Source: a virus. Taken from it: DNA of 24,633 bases. Of the stretch, positions 13,095 to 21,616 are shown piece after piece. The first letter of the stretch is position 1. The number at the start of each line of letters is the position of its first letter. The translations under genes and the position numbers were made by a program. The stretch is taken from positions 1-24,633 of IMG/VR virus record IMGVR_UViG_3300034374_001518; one strand, 5' to 3'. The notes under the pieces are model-generated. The model did not search any database. It saw only the letters and a program-made list of their open reading frames with translations, and was not told the origin of the DNA.

Positions 13095-16000
13095 ATGGGC
13101 GTAGATTTATTCGGCAAACAGGTTCAAGATACTTACGATGCAATAATAAAAGTTGGCGATAACAATACGCTAACTTCAACTGCTAAAAGACTTTCCGATG
13201 GGCGCGGTACTGATGCGCCAATATGGTTATCAACCACTAAGATGGGTATTGGTGTTACGCCTGACCTAAATTATACGGTAACCATTAACGGTAGCTTAAA
13301 GGCTACTGATATTGATACTACTACTTTACAATTCTTAGGCGGTACAGGAACGCAAGGCACACTTTCGTGGAATACAGACGAAGAAACCGTTGATATAATA
13401 CAAAATGGTGCTACACTTCAAGTTGGTCAAGAAATACACGTACACGTTAAAAACCAAACAGGTGTTGGTATTCCTGATGGAACGCCTGTTTATGTAACAG
13501 GTACGCTTGGTTCAAGTGGTCGTTTGACTGTTGCGCCAATGATTGCCGATGGTACTATTGAGGCTAAATATTTTTTAGGTATTACAACTGAAGATATACC
13601 TAATGGCGAAGATGGTAAAGTAACCACCTTTGGTAAAATACGAGGCTTAGATACAAGTGCTTACACCGAAGGGCAAACGCTTTATGTTTCTTCTACAACT
13701 GCTGGCGCATTTCAGACTACTGCACCTATTTCGCCTAACCTTGACTTAGAAGTTGCTATTGTTATTAATGTAAGCGCAACGGTTGGTACAATTTTCGTTC
13801 GTGCCAATAACGGGCTTTATTTGCCAATGCTGCACGATGTTTATATTGATACTCCAACAGATGGTCAAGCATTAGTTTATAACGCTACTGAAGAACGCTG
13901 GGAAAATGCAGATGCTGGAGGTACTACTTCAGAAAACTTAATAATTGAAAACAATAGCCCATCTATTAGCCTGATTGACACTTCACCTTCGCCTGATGGT
14001 GGTAGGGTTGATTTAAAAAACGTCAATACAGACTTCTTAATACAGGTAGACCCTGACAACGTAGCTGATTCATCTACTATTCAATTTGAGTTAGATGGTG
14101 TAGAGCGTATGCGCCTTAATGCTACTGGATTTGGTATAGGAACAGTAAGCCCACAAGAAACATTCCACATTAATTCAGGAGTGGATAATAACGTAGCCTT
14201 ATTTGAATCAACAGATTCTACTGCCTCCATTTACTTAAAGGATAGTACAGGAGAAACTCGTTTTAGACAGTCAGCAGAAGCGTTTATAATAGAAAACGAT
14301 GTTGCTAATACGCTAGCTAATTCTTATATATCTTTTAGGATAGATGATACTGAACGCTTACGCATAGATACAGATGGTAATTTATTATTACAAACTGCTG
14401 AAAAACATATAAGATTAGAATCAAGTGGAACGCCCAATGGATATATTAGAATGGGCGATATATATACTACCAATGGTCTTGAGTTATTTGGCGATAATGC
14501 AGTAACGATTGCGTCTGACCTTTATGGTATTACGGTTAGCGATATAAATAATGCCATTACGTTTAATGCTAATGGTGTAGAGGTTGCTCGTTTTGATTCT
14601 TCTGGGCGTTTAGGATTAGGCACTACAAGCCCTGATACTAATACAAATATTCATTTACTAAATAGTGGAAATATTGCATTCAGATTAGAATCTTCAACAG
14701 CCGACGCTATAACATTACAATTTGGTTCAACAACTGAAACAGCTTACGGAAGATTGAGATACGATAGTAGTTCTCATGATATGCGCTTTTACACAAACAA
14801 CACCGAACAAATGCGCATTGACCAAGATGGAAACTTAGGTATTGGAACTACGCCTAACGCTTCATCTAAATTGCACGTCAAAGATGACGATGGCGCAGAA
14901 ATAAGACTTGAGGATAATACAAGTACAACCTTTAGTGTTTTAAGATTCGTTGGCGATGCAAGCACATACGAAAAGGGCTTAATAGCATACAATTCTGCAA
15001 ACGCATTTGATGCAAACGCCTTACACTTATTTAATTCTGCTGGAGATATTGTATTTAGAACAGATGATTCAGGTGGTACAGGCGCAGATAGAATACGCAT
15101 TGATGGAAGCGATGGAAGCGTAACGATTAATCAAACGCTTTATTTAGAAGCTAACGATTCACTTGCCTTTGAAGGTGGAAGCCATTGGATAACCTACAAC
15201 GATGGTGGTGGTAATTTTAACATTCGTGTAGGTCATAAAGATAATTCAAGTGGTACTGAAGAAACGACAGAGGCTGGCTATGTGTTGCATGATGAATGGT
15301 CGCAGTCAGGGGGTTGGAGGCAGTTCTTAGTATCTGATGTTTCAACAGCAGTAGGGGATTTACAAGGCACAGATTGGAATTGGAATTTACAGCTTCAATA
15401 CGATTACCAAACAGTAATATTATATTGGGAGGGCGACGCACGTTTAGCGACCACAAGTACTGGTGTTGAAGTGTTTGGAAACCTAAACTTTAGTGGTAAT
15501 TTATCTCTTGACGATGGCGCAAGCATTACAAGTGATTCAGGCGCACAGTTAATCACAACCAATTCAGGTGAAACTTGGACTGTCAGAAATGGTGGTGGTT
15601 CAGACCCTATTTTAACGCTACAAGACAGCTTAACCAATGTGCTTACTACGTTTGATGTAAATGGATATTTAGGAATTGGTGCTGTACCATTAAGACCTTT
15701 AGATGTTATTGGTTCTGTTGGTAGTGCTGTTGCAACTTTTGCTACCGAAATATCAGGAGGAACAAATAGAGGAATAAGAATAGTTCCTGAAACATTTGGC
15801 GCAACTATTAGTGCAGTTGGATTGAGTACTGAATTAGCATTTGGAACTTCAGATGCTGTAAGTACAGCGGAACGTATGAGGATTGATTCTAATGGGAACG
15901 TAGGCATAGGCACGAGCAGCCCTTCTGCTAAACTTGAAATAGATGGAACAGGCACTCTTTTTAAAGTAAGTGGTGCTGCTTCAAGAGAATTTTTTATTGA

Positions 16001-18863
16001 TACAACCAACCCTGACCACCTAAAAAAGAATCAAAACTTAGTATTACACGCTGACCCTTCAAATAGTCATGCAGACACTAAAATGACTTTTGATATAGAT
16101 GGCGATACAAAAATGATGATTGATTCTGATGGGCGCGTAGGTATTGGAACAGAATCATATTCTTCAAACCTTCACATTGAAGGTGATGGAAATACTGTTG
16201 TTAGAATAATAAGCTCTACTGACGAATTTAGTCAAGTTCAATTTGGTGATTCTGCTGATGTGAACGTAGGTCGTATAACCTATGACCACAGCGTAAATGA
16301 TATGTACTTTTATGTTGCTGATTCAGAGGTATTAAGAATTGATTCTGATGGTAACGTAGGTATAGGTACGAGTAGTCCCTATACTGCTTTGGACGTTTCA
16401 GGTGGAACAATAAATCAAGTAGCAATATTTAGGTCTTCAGATACAACTGCAACCATTGGCTTTGCTGATAATACAACGCCTCTAACGGCTAATCTTTCAT
16501 ACGTTACAGTAGGTGCTGTAGGTAACAATATGGTGTTTAACACCAACTTATCAGAGCGTATGCGCATAGACTCTTCAGGGAACGTAGGGATAGGAGTTTC
16601 TCCTGACTCAGACGCTGAACTTCATATTTACAGAAACGGAAGTGCGGCAAGAATAAGAGTTGAAAGAGAATTTAATCCACAATTAGATTTAGAATCTCTT
16701 AATGGATATGCTCAAATAGGAACTTTGAATAATTTTCCTTTAGCATTCCAAACTAACGGCTCAGAAAGACTTCGCATCACCTCTTCAGGTGACGTAGGTA
16801 TTGGAACGACGTCGCCTGACGCAGGAGGAACAGTTACTTTAGTGGATAGAGTTTTAAGGAGTAAAAACGTAGATGGAGATTCTGGGTTTGACTTTTACGA
16901 AAGTGGTACTGGTGGTTTAATAAGACAACGTAATAATAGACCCATTTATCTTTATACTAACAACGCCATAAGAACTACTATTGACGAAGATGGTCGTATG
17001 GGTATCAACGAAACCAGCCCATCTGCATATCTTCATATAACAAGTAGTGATACAAGTGATTTAACGCACTTCTTATTAGAAAATAATAACTCAGGGGCTG
17101 CAAGTGGCCCAAACCTTGCCTTATATAGAAACTCTGCAAGCCCAGCAAATAACGATGCTCTTGGTAATATCTTGTTTTATGGTAAGGATAGCGCAGGCAC
17201 GCAGATACCATACGCAGAGATATTTAGCGAGATAGCTGATACAACAGCAGGCGCACATGATGGTAGGCTTGTATTCTACAATTATATAGATGGCGTTGGG
17301 GATTATTCAATGGTTCTTGAAGGAAGAAAATTGGGTATTGGTGAAACTAACCCTGATGCTAATATTCATATAAAAAACACAGGACTTACTTCACAGAAGT
17401 TTGAGAACTTTGGAACAGCATATTGGAATTTAGGAATTCCTTCAGGCGAAACGTATTTTGCTTTTGACAACATTAATGACAACCTTTCTGCGCCTAAGAT
17501 GACCATCAGTTCTGCTGGTGATTTAACTGTTGCAGGAAATTTAAATGCAAGTGGAAAACTTCAACTTGGTTCAACAGCTAATTCAGCATATTTAACAGGA
17601 GATGCTAAAATATCTGCTGATGGATATGCAATGGCTAACGCTTTACTTAATGTAAGAACGACAGGAACAACAGCTACTGGAATGGTCTTTGGTATTGGCG
17701 CAACTTATCAAGACGATTACATTCAACTTGTAACAGATGGTGTAGCTGCTGTACAAATAAGCCCAACTCAAGTAGTAGAAATAAATGGTCGCTTAAACGC
17801 TAATAGTACTGTTTTCTTTTATGATGCTGTAACCTTTAATACAGATATTACATTTGATGTTTCATCATACGAATTCATTTTAAATAGAGGTGCATCTACT
17901 GCGGTTGGTCTTGAATGGCAAGCGTCAGGCGCAGTACAATGGCAGCAATACCATTACGCAAATGGAGATTTAAGTTTTTATAATGTAAATGGTAATGACT
18001 TCTTACTTGAGAATACGAATGTTGGTATTGGTAAATCGCCAAGTTATACTCTAGATGTCAATGGAACAATACAGGCTTATGATACTGTAAGAATTGATAG
18101 CAGTTCGGTTGGTAGCCCATATTTAGCATTTTATCAAGCTGGCGCACAATCTGCTTATTTGCAATACGCTGATATTGGTGATGAATTAAAGTTGCAGTCT
18201 AATGGGCTATTCACCTTAATAACAAATGGAACGAATAGTACTATTACTGTTGATGCTTCAAACAATGTAGGTATTAACAACACTTCGCCAAGCCAAGAGT
18301 TAGACGTAACTGGAGATGGAAGATTTACTGGAGATTTATTCTTAGGTCAATTTTTGTATCACAATGGCGACACCAACACCTATATGCGATTTGATGCTGA
18401 TAGGATTCGCTTATTTGCTGGTGGTGTTGAGATGCTTGATTTGGTTGAGGGTGGTACAGATTATGTTGATATTGCTGATACTGTTAGAGTAGATAAGACA
18501 AACAACTATCTTGAATGTACAGGCGATATAATTGGTTACACTTCTACTACTATTTCAGATGCAAATAAGAAAGAGAATGTTAAGACGATTGATTCGCCCA
18601 TTGATAAGATAAAGCAGATTAATGGTTATACATTTGATTGGAAGCACAATGGCAAGGCTTCTGCTGGTGTTATAGCACAAGAGGTTGAGAAGATACTCCC
18701 TGAAGCAGTACAAAAACGAGAAGTCTCTATTACAAGTGAAGAACCTTATTTAACTGTTGAGTACAATGGTATTATAGCATTGCTTATTGAAACAGTAAAA
18801 GAGCAACAAGAAATGATTGAAGATTTAAAGGCCGAGATTAACAACCTAAAAGGCTTATTCTAA
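13095..18863 (+). CDS. Giant tail fibre / appendage with GIGT repeats and C-terminal S74 chaperone
   Basis: 1922 residues. The N-terminal 270 residues carry attachment-like beta domains ('GQEIHVHVKNQTGVGIPDGT'). Residues of the middle contain about 19 imperfect repeats of a phrase '(E)RMRID.dGNVGIGT.SP...Lhi', spaced roughly 50-110 residues apart, typical of trimeric beta-rich fibres. The last 102 residues (from Ser1821) are a peptidase S74 intramolecular chaperone: SDANKKENV has the Ser and, five residues on, Lys1826 of the self-cleaving dyad; then 'INGYTFDWK', 'AGVIAQEVEKILPEAV', 'YNGIIALLIETVKEQQ' ending in a coiled coil. The chaperone trimerises the fibre and then cuts itself off. The fibre likely binds host surface polysaccharide. 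It ends in TAATG overlapping the next gene. Confidence 0.92.
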   Translation: MGVDLFGKQVQDTYDAIIKVGDNNTLTSTAKRLSDGRGTDAPIWLSTTKMGIGVTPDLNYTVTINGSLKATDIDTTTLQFLGGTGTQGTLSWNTDEETVDIIQNGATLQVGQEIHVHVKNQTGVGIPDGTPVYVTGTLGSSGRLTVAPMIADGTIEAKYFLGITTEDIPNGEDGKVTTFGKIRGLDTSAYTEGQTLYVSSTTAGAFQTTAPISPNLDLEVAIVINVSATVGTIFVRANNGLYLPMLHDVYIDTPTDGQALVYNATEERWENADAGGTTSENLIIENNSPSISLIDTSPSPDGGRVDLKNVNTDFLIQVDPDNVADSSTIQFELDGVERMRLNATGFGIGTVSPQETFHINSGVDNNVALFESTDSTASIYLKDSTGETRFRQSAEAFIIENDVANTLANSYISFRIDDTERLRIDTDGNLLLQTAEKHIRLESSGTPNGYIRMGDIYTTNGLELFGDNAVTIASDLYGITVSDINNAITFNANGVEVARFDSSGRLGLGTTSPDTNTNIHLLNSGNIAFRLESSTADAITLQFGSTTETAYGRLRYDSSSHDMRFYTNNTEQMRIDQDGNLGIGTTPNASSKLHVKDDDGAEIRLEDNTSTTFSVLRFVGDASTYEKGLIAYNSANAFDANALHLFNSAGDIVFRTDDSGGTGADRIRIDGSDGSVTINQTLYLEANDSLAFEGGSHWITYNDGGGNFNIRVGHKDNSSGTEETTEAGYVLHDEWSQSGGWRQFLVSDVSTAVGDLQGTDWNWNLQLQYDYQTVILYWEGDARLATTSTGVEVFGNLNFSGNLSLDDGASITSDSGAQLITTNSGETWTVRNGGGSDPILTLQDSLTNVLTTFDVNGYLGIGAVPLRPLDVIGSVGSAVATFATEISGGTNRGIRIVPETFGATISAVGLSTELAFGTSDAVSTAERMRIDSNGNVGIGTSSPSAKLEIDGTGTLFKVSGAASREFFIDTTNPDHLKKNQNLVLHADPSNSHADTKMTFDIDGDTKMMIDSDGRVGIGTESYSSNLHIEGDGNTVVRIISSTDEFSQVQFGDSADVNVGRITYDHSVNDMYFYVADSEVLRIDSDGNVGIGTSSPYTALDVSGGTINQVAIFRSSDTTATIGFADNTTPLTANLSYVTVGAVGNNMVFNTNLSERMRIDSSGNVGIGVSPDSDAELHIYRNGSAARIRVEREFNPQLDLESLNGYAQIGTLNNFPLAFQTNGSERLRITSSGDVGIGTTSPDAGGTVTLVDRVLRSKNVDGDSGFDFYESGTGGLIRQRNNRPIYLYTNNAIRTTIDEDGRMGINETSPSAYLHITSSDTSDLTHFLLENNNSGAASGPNLALYRNSASPANNDALGNILFYGKDSAGTQIPYAEIFSEIADTTAGAHDGRLVFYNYIDGVGDYSMVLEGRKLGIGETNPDANIHIKNTGLTSQKFENFGTAYWNLGIPSGETYFAFDNINDNLSAPKMTISSAGDLTVAGNLNASGKLQLGSTANSAYLTGDAKISADGYAMANALLNVRTTGTTATGMVFGIGATYQDDYIQLVTDGVAAVQISPTQVVEINGRLNANSTVFFYDAVTFNTDITFDVSSYEFILNRGASTAVGLEWQASGAVQWQQYHYANGDLSFYNVNGNDFLLENTNVGIGKSPSYTLDVNGTIQAYDTVRIDSSSVGSPYLAFYQAGAQSAYLQYADIGDELKLQSNGLFTLITNGTNSTITVDASNNVGINNTSPSQELDVTGDGRFTGDLFLGQFLYHNGDTNTYMRFDADRIRLFAGGVEMLDLVEGGTDYVDIADTVRVDKTNNYLECTGDIIGYTSTTISDANKKENVKTIDSPIDKIKQINGYTFDWKHNGKASAGVIAQEVEKILPEAVQKREVSITSEEPYLTVEYNGIIALLIETVKEQQEMIEDLKAEINNLKGLF

Positions 18864-19465
18864 TGGCAATAGAAAGACCTTTATCGCTAAAGTTTATTAA
18901 GGATTATTTTACTAATACCTATACAACGACTAACAGCGATATATCTTTTAGGGCTATAAACTTAGCAAGGGGTAGAACAACGCCTGATTCGTTTGTAGAT
19001 TTTGAGAACAACCAAGTTACAAGGTTTAATTACATTTCAGGCGCAGATGGTGGTGCTTATAGTGGAACAGGTGATTTGAGTAGCACATTTGCTAACTATA
19101 TGACGTTTCAGGATTCAGTTGCAGCAGGTTCTGAAGCAAGCAGCATTTGGAAGCTTATTAATACTTATCAATATGGCTATTCGCCACTTTCTACTGATTA
19201 CCAAGTAAGGATTTATGTAGAACACGATTATACTGTTTCAGGTAATTTTTCAGGGAATATATTTTTAGAACAATCCACAAGTTCAAGTGGCCCTTGGACG
19301 ATTAAGGCAGTAACATTTTCAACAAGTGGAGCAACTGTTAGTTTTGCCTTTACACCTTCCACTTCAGATAATGATTATTTTCGCATAAGATTAGATAATG
19401 ATTATTTCTTTTCAAGTACTGCCATAATGCAAATGGGCATAGGTATTGAAGTATTAGACGTATAA
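18863..19465 (+). CDS. Beta-rich tail-associated protein of unknown function
   Basis: 200 residues. A short helical opening (PLSLKFIKDYFTN) followed by beta strands rich in Ser, Thr, Gly and aromatic residues ('YQVRIYVEHDYTVSGNFSGN', 'SSSGPWTIKAVTFST', 'NDYFRIRLDNDYFFSS'). No membrane segment or catalytic motif. It begins in the stop of the fibre gene (TAATG), so the two are translated together; it may be a fibre partner, a receptor-binding tip or an adhesin-like domain. No family recognised. Confidence 0.7.
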   Translation: MAIERPLSLKFIKDYFTNTYTTTNSDISFRAINLARGRTTPDSFVDFENNQVTRFNYISGADGGAYSGTGDLSSTFANYMTFQDSVAAGSEASSIWKLINTYQYGYSPLSTDYQVRIYVEHDYTVSGNFSGNIFLEQSTSSSGPWTIKAVTFSTSGATVSFAFTPSTSDNDYFRIRLDNDYFFSSTAIMQMGIGIEVLDV

Positions 19466-19485
19466 CTTAAATTTTAATTATAAAC

Positions 19486-19860
19486 ATGAACACTTACACT
19501 TTTAGAATTAACGCAGTAGATGCTAAGGTTAGCTTAGATGGTCTTAGCAACGTGATTACACGAGTACACTACACGCAAATGGCAACCAACGCAGATGGCG
19601 TTATGGTTAGCAGAAACGATGCTGTTGTTTTACCAGCACCACAACCTGAAGTATTCGTACCAGCAGACCAATTAGTACAGGCTGATGTTATTGAATGGAT
19701 TAAGCCATTAATTGACTTAGAGGCTACACAGGCAAGTTTAGATGCAAGAATGGCTGAAAAGGTTACGCCAACACAGGTGCGTTTGACTATTCCTGAAACA
19801 CTTGAGCCTGTTTTTGAAGAAACAGATACTGAAGAACCAGTTGAAGAACCGACAGCTTAA
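19486..19860 (+). CDS. Small tail-region protein resembling a cyanophage/pelagiphage family
   Basis: 124 residues. The pattern 'YTFRINAVDAKVSLDGLSNVITRVHYTQMATNADG' (quoted in part), then 'AVVLPAPQP', 'FVPADQLVQADVIEWIKPLI' and a closing charged segment resembles a small family I know from marine phage genomes ('..w.I...d.....dGl.~vV..vhw...a.......~.g...lp......fip...lt...v..W'), located near tail genes; I do not recall an accession with certainty. Function unknown. The C-terminal 25 residues are Glu/Thr/Pro-rich and probably disordered. Confidence 0.65.
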   Translation: MNTYTFRINAVDAKVSLDGLSNVITRVHYTQMATNADGVMVSRNDAVVLPAPQPEVFVPADQLVQADVIEWIKPLIDLEATQASLDARMAEKVTPTQVRLTIPETLEPVFEETDTEEPVEEPTA

Positions 19861-19865
19861 TTAAC

Positions 19866-19873
19866 TATATTTG
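19866..19873 (+). promoter_or_regulatory. -7 promoter element TATATTTG before the coiled-coil gene
   Basis: TAnnTTTG match with TTG at 19841-19843, a 22-base spacer, and the ATG at 19890 16 bases downstream. It would drive the coiled-coil gene and the first tail tube gene. Confidence 0.55.
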
Positions 19874-19889
19874 TTAAAATTATTTTATT

Positions 19890-20141
19890 ATGGCAAACAA
19901 GATTTCAAAGGAACACTTAGAAAAGCTACAAGAGCAAGTTCAAAAGTTAAATGCTATTAAGCACGACCTTGGCGTTTTAGAAATGCAGAAGCACGGTTTA
20001 TTACACGCTGCTGCGCAGATTCAAGACGAACAACAAAAGCTAAAAATTGAACTTGAGGACTTGCACGGTAAAATTTCTATTAACCTTGAAGATGGGTCAT
20101 TTGAATCTATCGTAGAAGACGCTGAAGTAGTTGAAGGGTAA
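19890..20141 (+). CDS. Small coiled-coil protein (83 residues)
   Basis: Residues 5-65 are an almost uninterrupted helix with heptad Leu/Ile spacing (KEHLEKLQEQVQKLNAIKHD, EQQKLKIELEDLHGKI), ending in an acidic tail (SIVEDAEVVEG). Resembles small helical phage proteins found near tail tube genes. Its stop overlaps the next start (TAATG). It may be an assembly chaperone or a small structural protein; no family recognised. Confidence 0.7.
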   Translation: MANKISKEHLEKLQEQVQKLNAIKHDLGVLEMQKHGLLHAAAQIQDEQQKLKIELEDLHGKISINLEDGSFESIVEDAEVVEG

Positions 20142-20626
20142 TGGCACTTTTACAGTCATCTGACATACTCATTGAAGTTGATGGGACTGTAATTGGTCAT
20201 AGCAAAGACAGTACGTTTAGCTTAGAAGTTGATTTAGCCAATACTTCTACAAAGGCTTCAGGCGGTTGGCTTGAATTTATGCAAGGACTGCGTAGTGGTC
20301 GCGTTGCAGTTTCAGGGCTAACCAATTATTCCGATACTTTAAACTTTGAGCAGCTTGCTGGGTATATAATTACTCGGCAAGTTGTTACTGTTTATTTCAA
20401 AGACTTTGGGGGTGGCGATTTAGTACTTGGCGGTACTGCGTTTGTAGATAACGTTTCAGAAACTGCGGAATACGAAAGCATAACAACTTTTAATGTAGAT
20501 TTTACGCTACACAACACAAGACCGTTTACGCGCCCACAATTTCACCTTATTTATCCAGACCAACGCGTGTGGAATAATATCTTTGAACAATGGAATTTAC
20601 TGGCTACGTTGTGGCAAAACACATAA
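20141..20626 (+). CDS. Tail tube protein paralogue 1 (TP901-1 major tail protein type)
   Basis: 161 residues. It shares with the next gene the block 'IGHS.DSTFSLEVDLANTSTKASGGW.EFMQGLRSGRVAVSGL' (quoted in part), then 'YSDTLNFEQLAGYIITR', which is the tail tube fold of the TP901-1 major tail protein type ('...ig.s.~~sl....~~~~t.K.s.Gw.e...G.~..~is~dgl.~~~'). It differs from the second copy by lacking its short N-terminal insert and by having about 35 additional C-terminal residues (RPFTRPQFHLIYPDQRVWNN...). It may be a minor tube or distal tube subunit or an alternative tube protein. Ends 13 bases before a promoter element. Confidence 0.8.
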   Translation: MALLQSSDILIEVDGTVIGHSKDSTFSLEVDLANTSTKASGGWLEFMQGLRSGRVAVSGLTNYSDTLNFEQLAGYIITRQVVTVYFKDFGGGDLVLGGTAFVDNVSETAEYESITTFNVDFTLHNTRPFTRPQFHLIYPDQRVWNNIFEQWNLLATLWQNT

Positions 20627-20638
20627 TTTTTTCTTTTG

Positions 20639-20657
20639 TATATTTGAATAAAATTTA
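20639..20657 (+). promoter_or_regulatory. Candidate late promoter before tail tube protein 2
   Basis: TATATTTGAATAAAATTTA: 18 of 19 positions match the portal promoter at 3241-3259, again directly preceded by CTTTTG. The ATG follows at 20680 with a longer leader than elsewhere (33 bases after the -7 element). Confidence 0.65.
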
Positions 20658-20679
20658 AACACAAATAAAATCTATATAG

Positions 20680-21102
20680 ATGGCTACAACAGGAGTATTT
20701 AATGGAACTAACCTTGTTCTCGCAGTAGGTTCTTCAGGAAGCGAAGTTACTATTGGGCATACTACAAGCTGCTCAATGAGTTTTTCACACGATTTGCCTG
20801 AAGCAACTACTAAAGATAGCAGCGGTTGGGCTGAATTTATTAGCGGTGTTCGTGGTGCTACTATTTCTTTTGATGGATTAGTTGATTATAACGATACCAC
20901 TAACGCTGAAGAACTTGCAGACTACATTATCAACCGTACAGCGATTTCTTTCGTATTCGGAACTAGTGTGTCAGGTGATTCAGTTTACACAGGAACAGGA
21001 TACATTGATAGTATTGAGGTTTCTGCTGATATGGAAGCACCAGTTTCTTACAGCGGTTCAATTACCGTTACAGGTGCTATTACCAAAGCGACTAACGCTT
21101 AA
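20680..21102 (+). CDS. Tail tube protein paralogue 2, probable major tail protein
   Basis: 140 residues, with the tail tube pattern 'LVLAVGSSGSEVTIGHTTSC', 'TTKDSSGWAEFISGVRGATI', 'YNDTTNAEELADYIINRT' and 'GTGYIDSIEVSADMEAPVSY', closely paralleling the upstream gene and matching the TP901-1 major tail protein type. It is the better candidate for the main tube subunit: it has its own promoter, a long leader, highly biased codons (GCT, GTT, ACT, TCT) like the capsid gene, and a strong hairpin behind it. It polymerises on the tape measure to form the tail tube. Confidence 0.85.
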   Translation: MATTGVFNGTNLVLAVGSSGSEVTIGHTTSCSMSFSHDLPEATTKDSSGWAEFISGVRGATISFDGLVDYNDTTNAEELADYIINRTAISFVFGTSVSGDSVYTGTGYIDSIEVSADMEAPVSYSGSITVTGAITKATNA

Positions 21103-21125
21103 TAAAGCATAAATCATAAATTTAT

Positions 21126-21155
21126 ACAGATAGGGGTTTAGTTACCCCTATTTGT
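21126..21155 (+). terminator. Strong hairpin between tail tube and tail chaperone genes
   Basis: An uninterrupted 12-13 bp stem (core ATAGGGGT 21130-21137 with ACCCCTAT 21144-21151, extended by ACAG/TTGT) with a 6-base loop. Only a short T-rich stretch follows, so it is likely a partial terminator or 3' stabiliser that lowers expression of downstream genes. Confidence 0.65.
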
Positions 21156-21182
21156 GTTAATTTTAGGCAAACAAAGAATACA

Positions 21183-21563
21183 ATGGCAAACAGAAAACGA
21201 GGGTATTACACCACAAAGCTGGGCGGTAAGAACCGCACCATGCACTTTTCAATGAACTTTTGGGCAAACTTTACTGACCTTATGGGCGTTAGCCTTGAGG
21301 GGGTTGGTAAGATATTTGAAGGCGGTTTAAGCCTTAAAGCAATACGCGCCCTAATTTATTCTGCATTATTAGCGCAAGACCAAGAGCAAGGCGTTGAACC
21401 TGACTACAACGAGTTTACAGTTGGTTCTTGGTTAGAGGATTTAGAAGCGGAACTGCTAAACGATATTATCAATGCTATGCTTGAAAGTCGCATATTAGGT
21501 AACGAACTTAATATGGGTATTGAGCGTAACGTAAAGCGCACTACTAAAAACGAGGGAAAGTAA
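21183..21563 (+). CDS. Tail assembly chaperone, short form (gpG-like)
   Basis: 126 residues. 'TTKLGGKNRTMHFSMNFWANF' followed by 'GGLSLKAIRALIYSALLAQD' and 'VGSWLEDLEAELLNDIINAM' is the helical pattern of small tail assembly chaperones (lambda gpG analogues) placed directly before the tape measure gene. The last sense codons are GAG GGA AAG followed by TAA; they contain the heptamer G GGA AAG that allows a -1 shift to make the long form. The chaperone coats the tape measure and recruits tail tube subunits. Product ratio would be set by the shift frequency. Confidence 0.87.
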   Translation: MANRKRGYYTTKLGGKNRTMHFSMNFWANFTDLMGVSLEGVGKIFEGGLSLKAIRALIYSALLAQDQEQGVEPDYNEFTVGSWLEDLEAELLNDIINAMLESRILGNELNMGIERNVKRTTKNEGK

Positions 21564-21616
21564 ACAGCCGACTTGACTGGGAAACCCTTTTAGACTTCTA
21601 TATTGGACAGGTCGGC
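21554..21616 (+). promoter_or_regulatory. Programmed -1 ribosomal frameshift signal (heptamer plus stem)
   Basis: The heptamer GGGAAAG (21554-21560) is in the correct phase (G GGA AAG, X XXY YYZ) and abuts the zero-frame TAA (21561-21563). Six bases later begins a 9-bp stem, GCCGACTTG (21567-21575) with CAGGTCGGC (21608-21616), one G:T pair, enclosing a 32-base loop. Spacing and phase are those of known -1 sites; the same heptamer acts in lambda G/GT. After the shift, reading continues with GTA AAC. Confidence 0.88.

Noticed and set aside
13095-13900. Fibre N-terminus as a separate gene joined by a sequencing error.
   Set aside because: The frame is continuous for 1922 codons with repeats throughout and no change in composition at any point.
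15404-16009. 201-residue minus-strand ORF within the fibre gene.
   Set aside because: Antisense shadow of the repeat-rich fibre; proline/serine-rich translation with no domain and no upstream signals.
20882-21112. 76-residue + strand ORF overlapping the tail tube paralogue 2.
   Set aside because: Out-of-frame shadow of a confident structural gene; composition (Leu/Gln/Thr-rich without pattern) is that of a shifted frame.
21546-21551. The five-A run before the chaperone stop (AAAAAC) as slippery site.
   Set aside because: In phase it reads T AAA AAC, not X XXY YYZ; the G GGA AAG heptamer 3 bases further on fits exactly.
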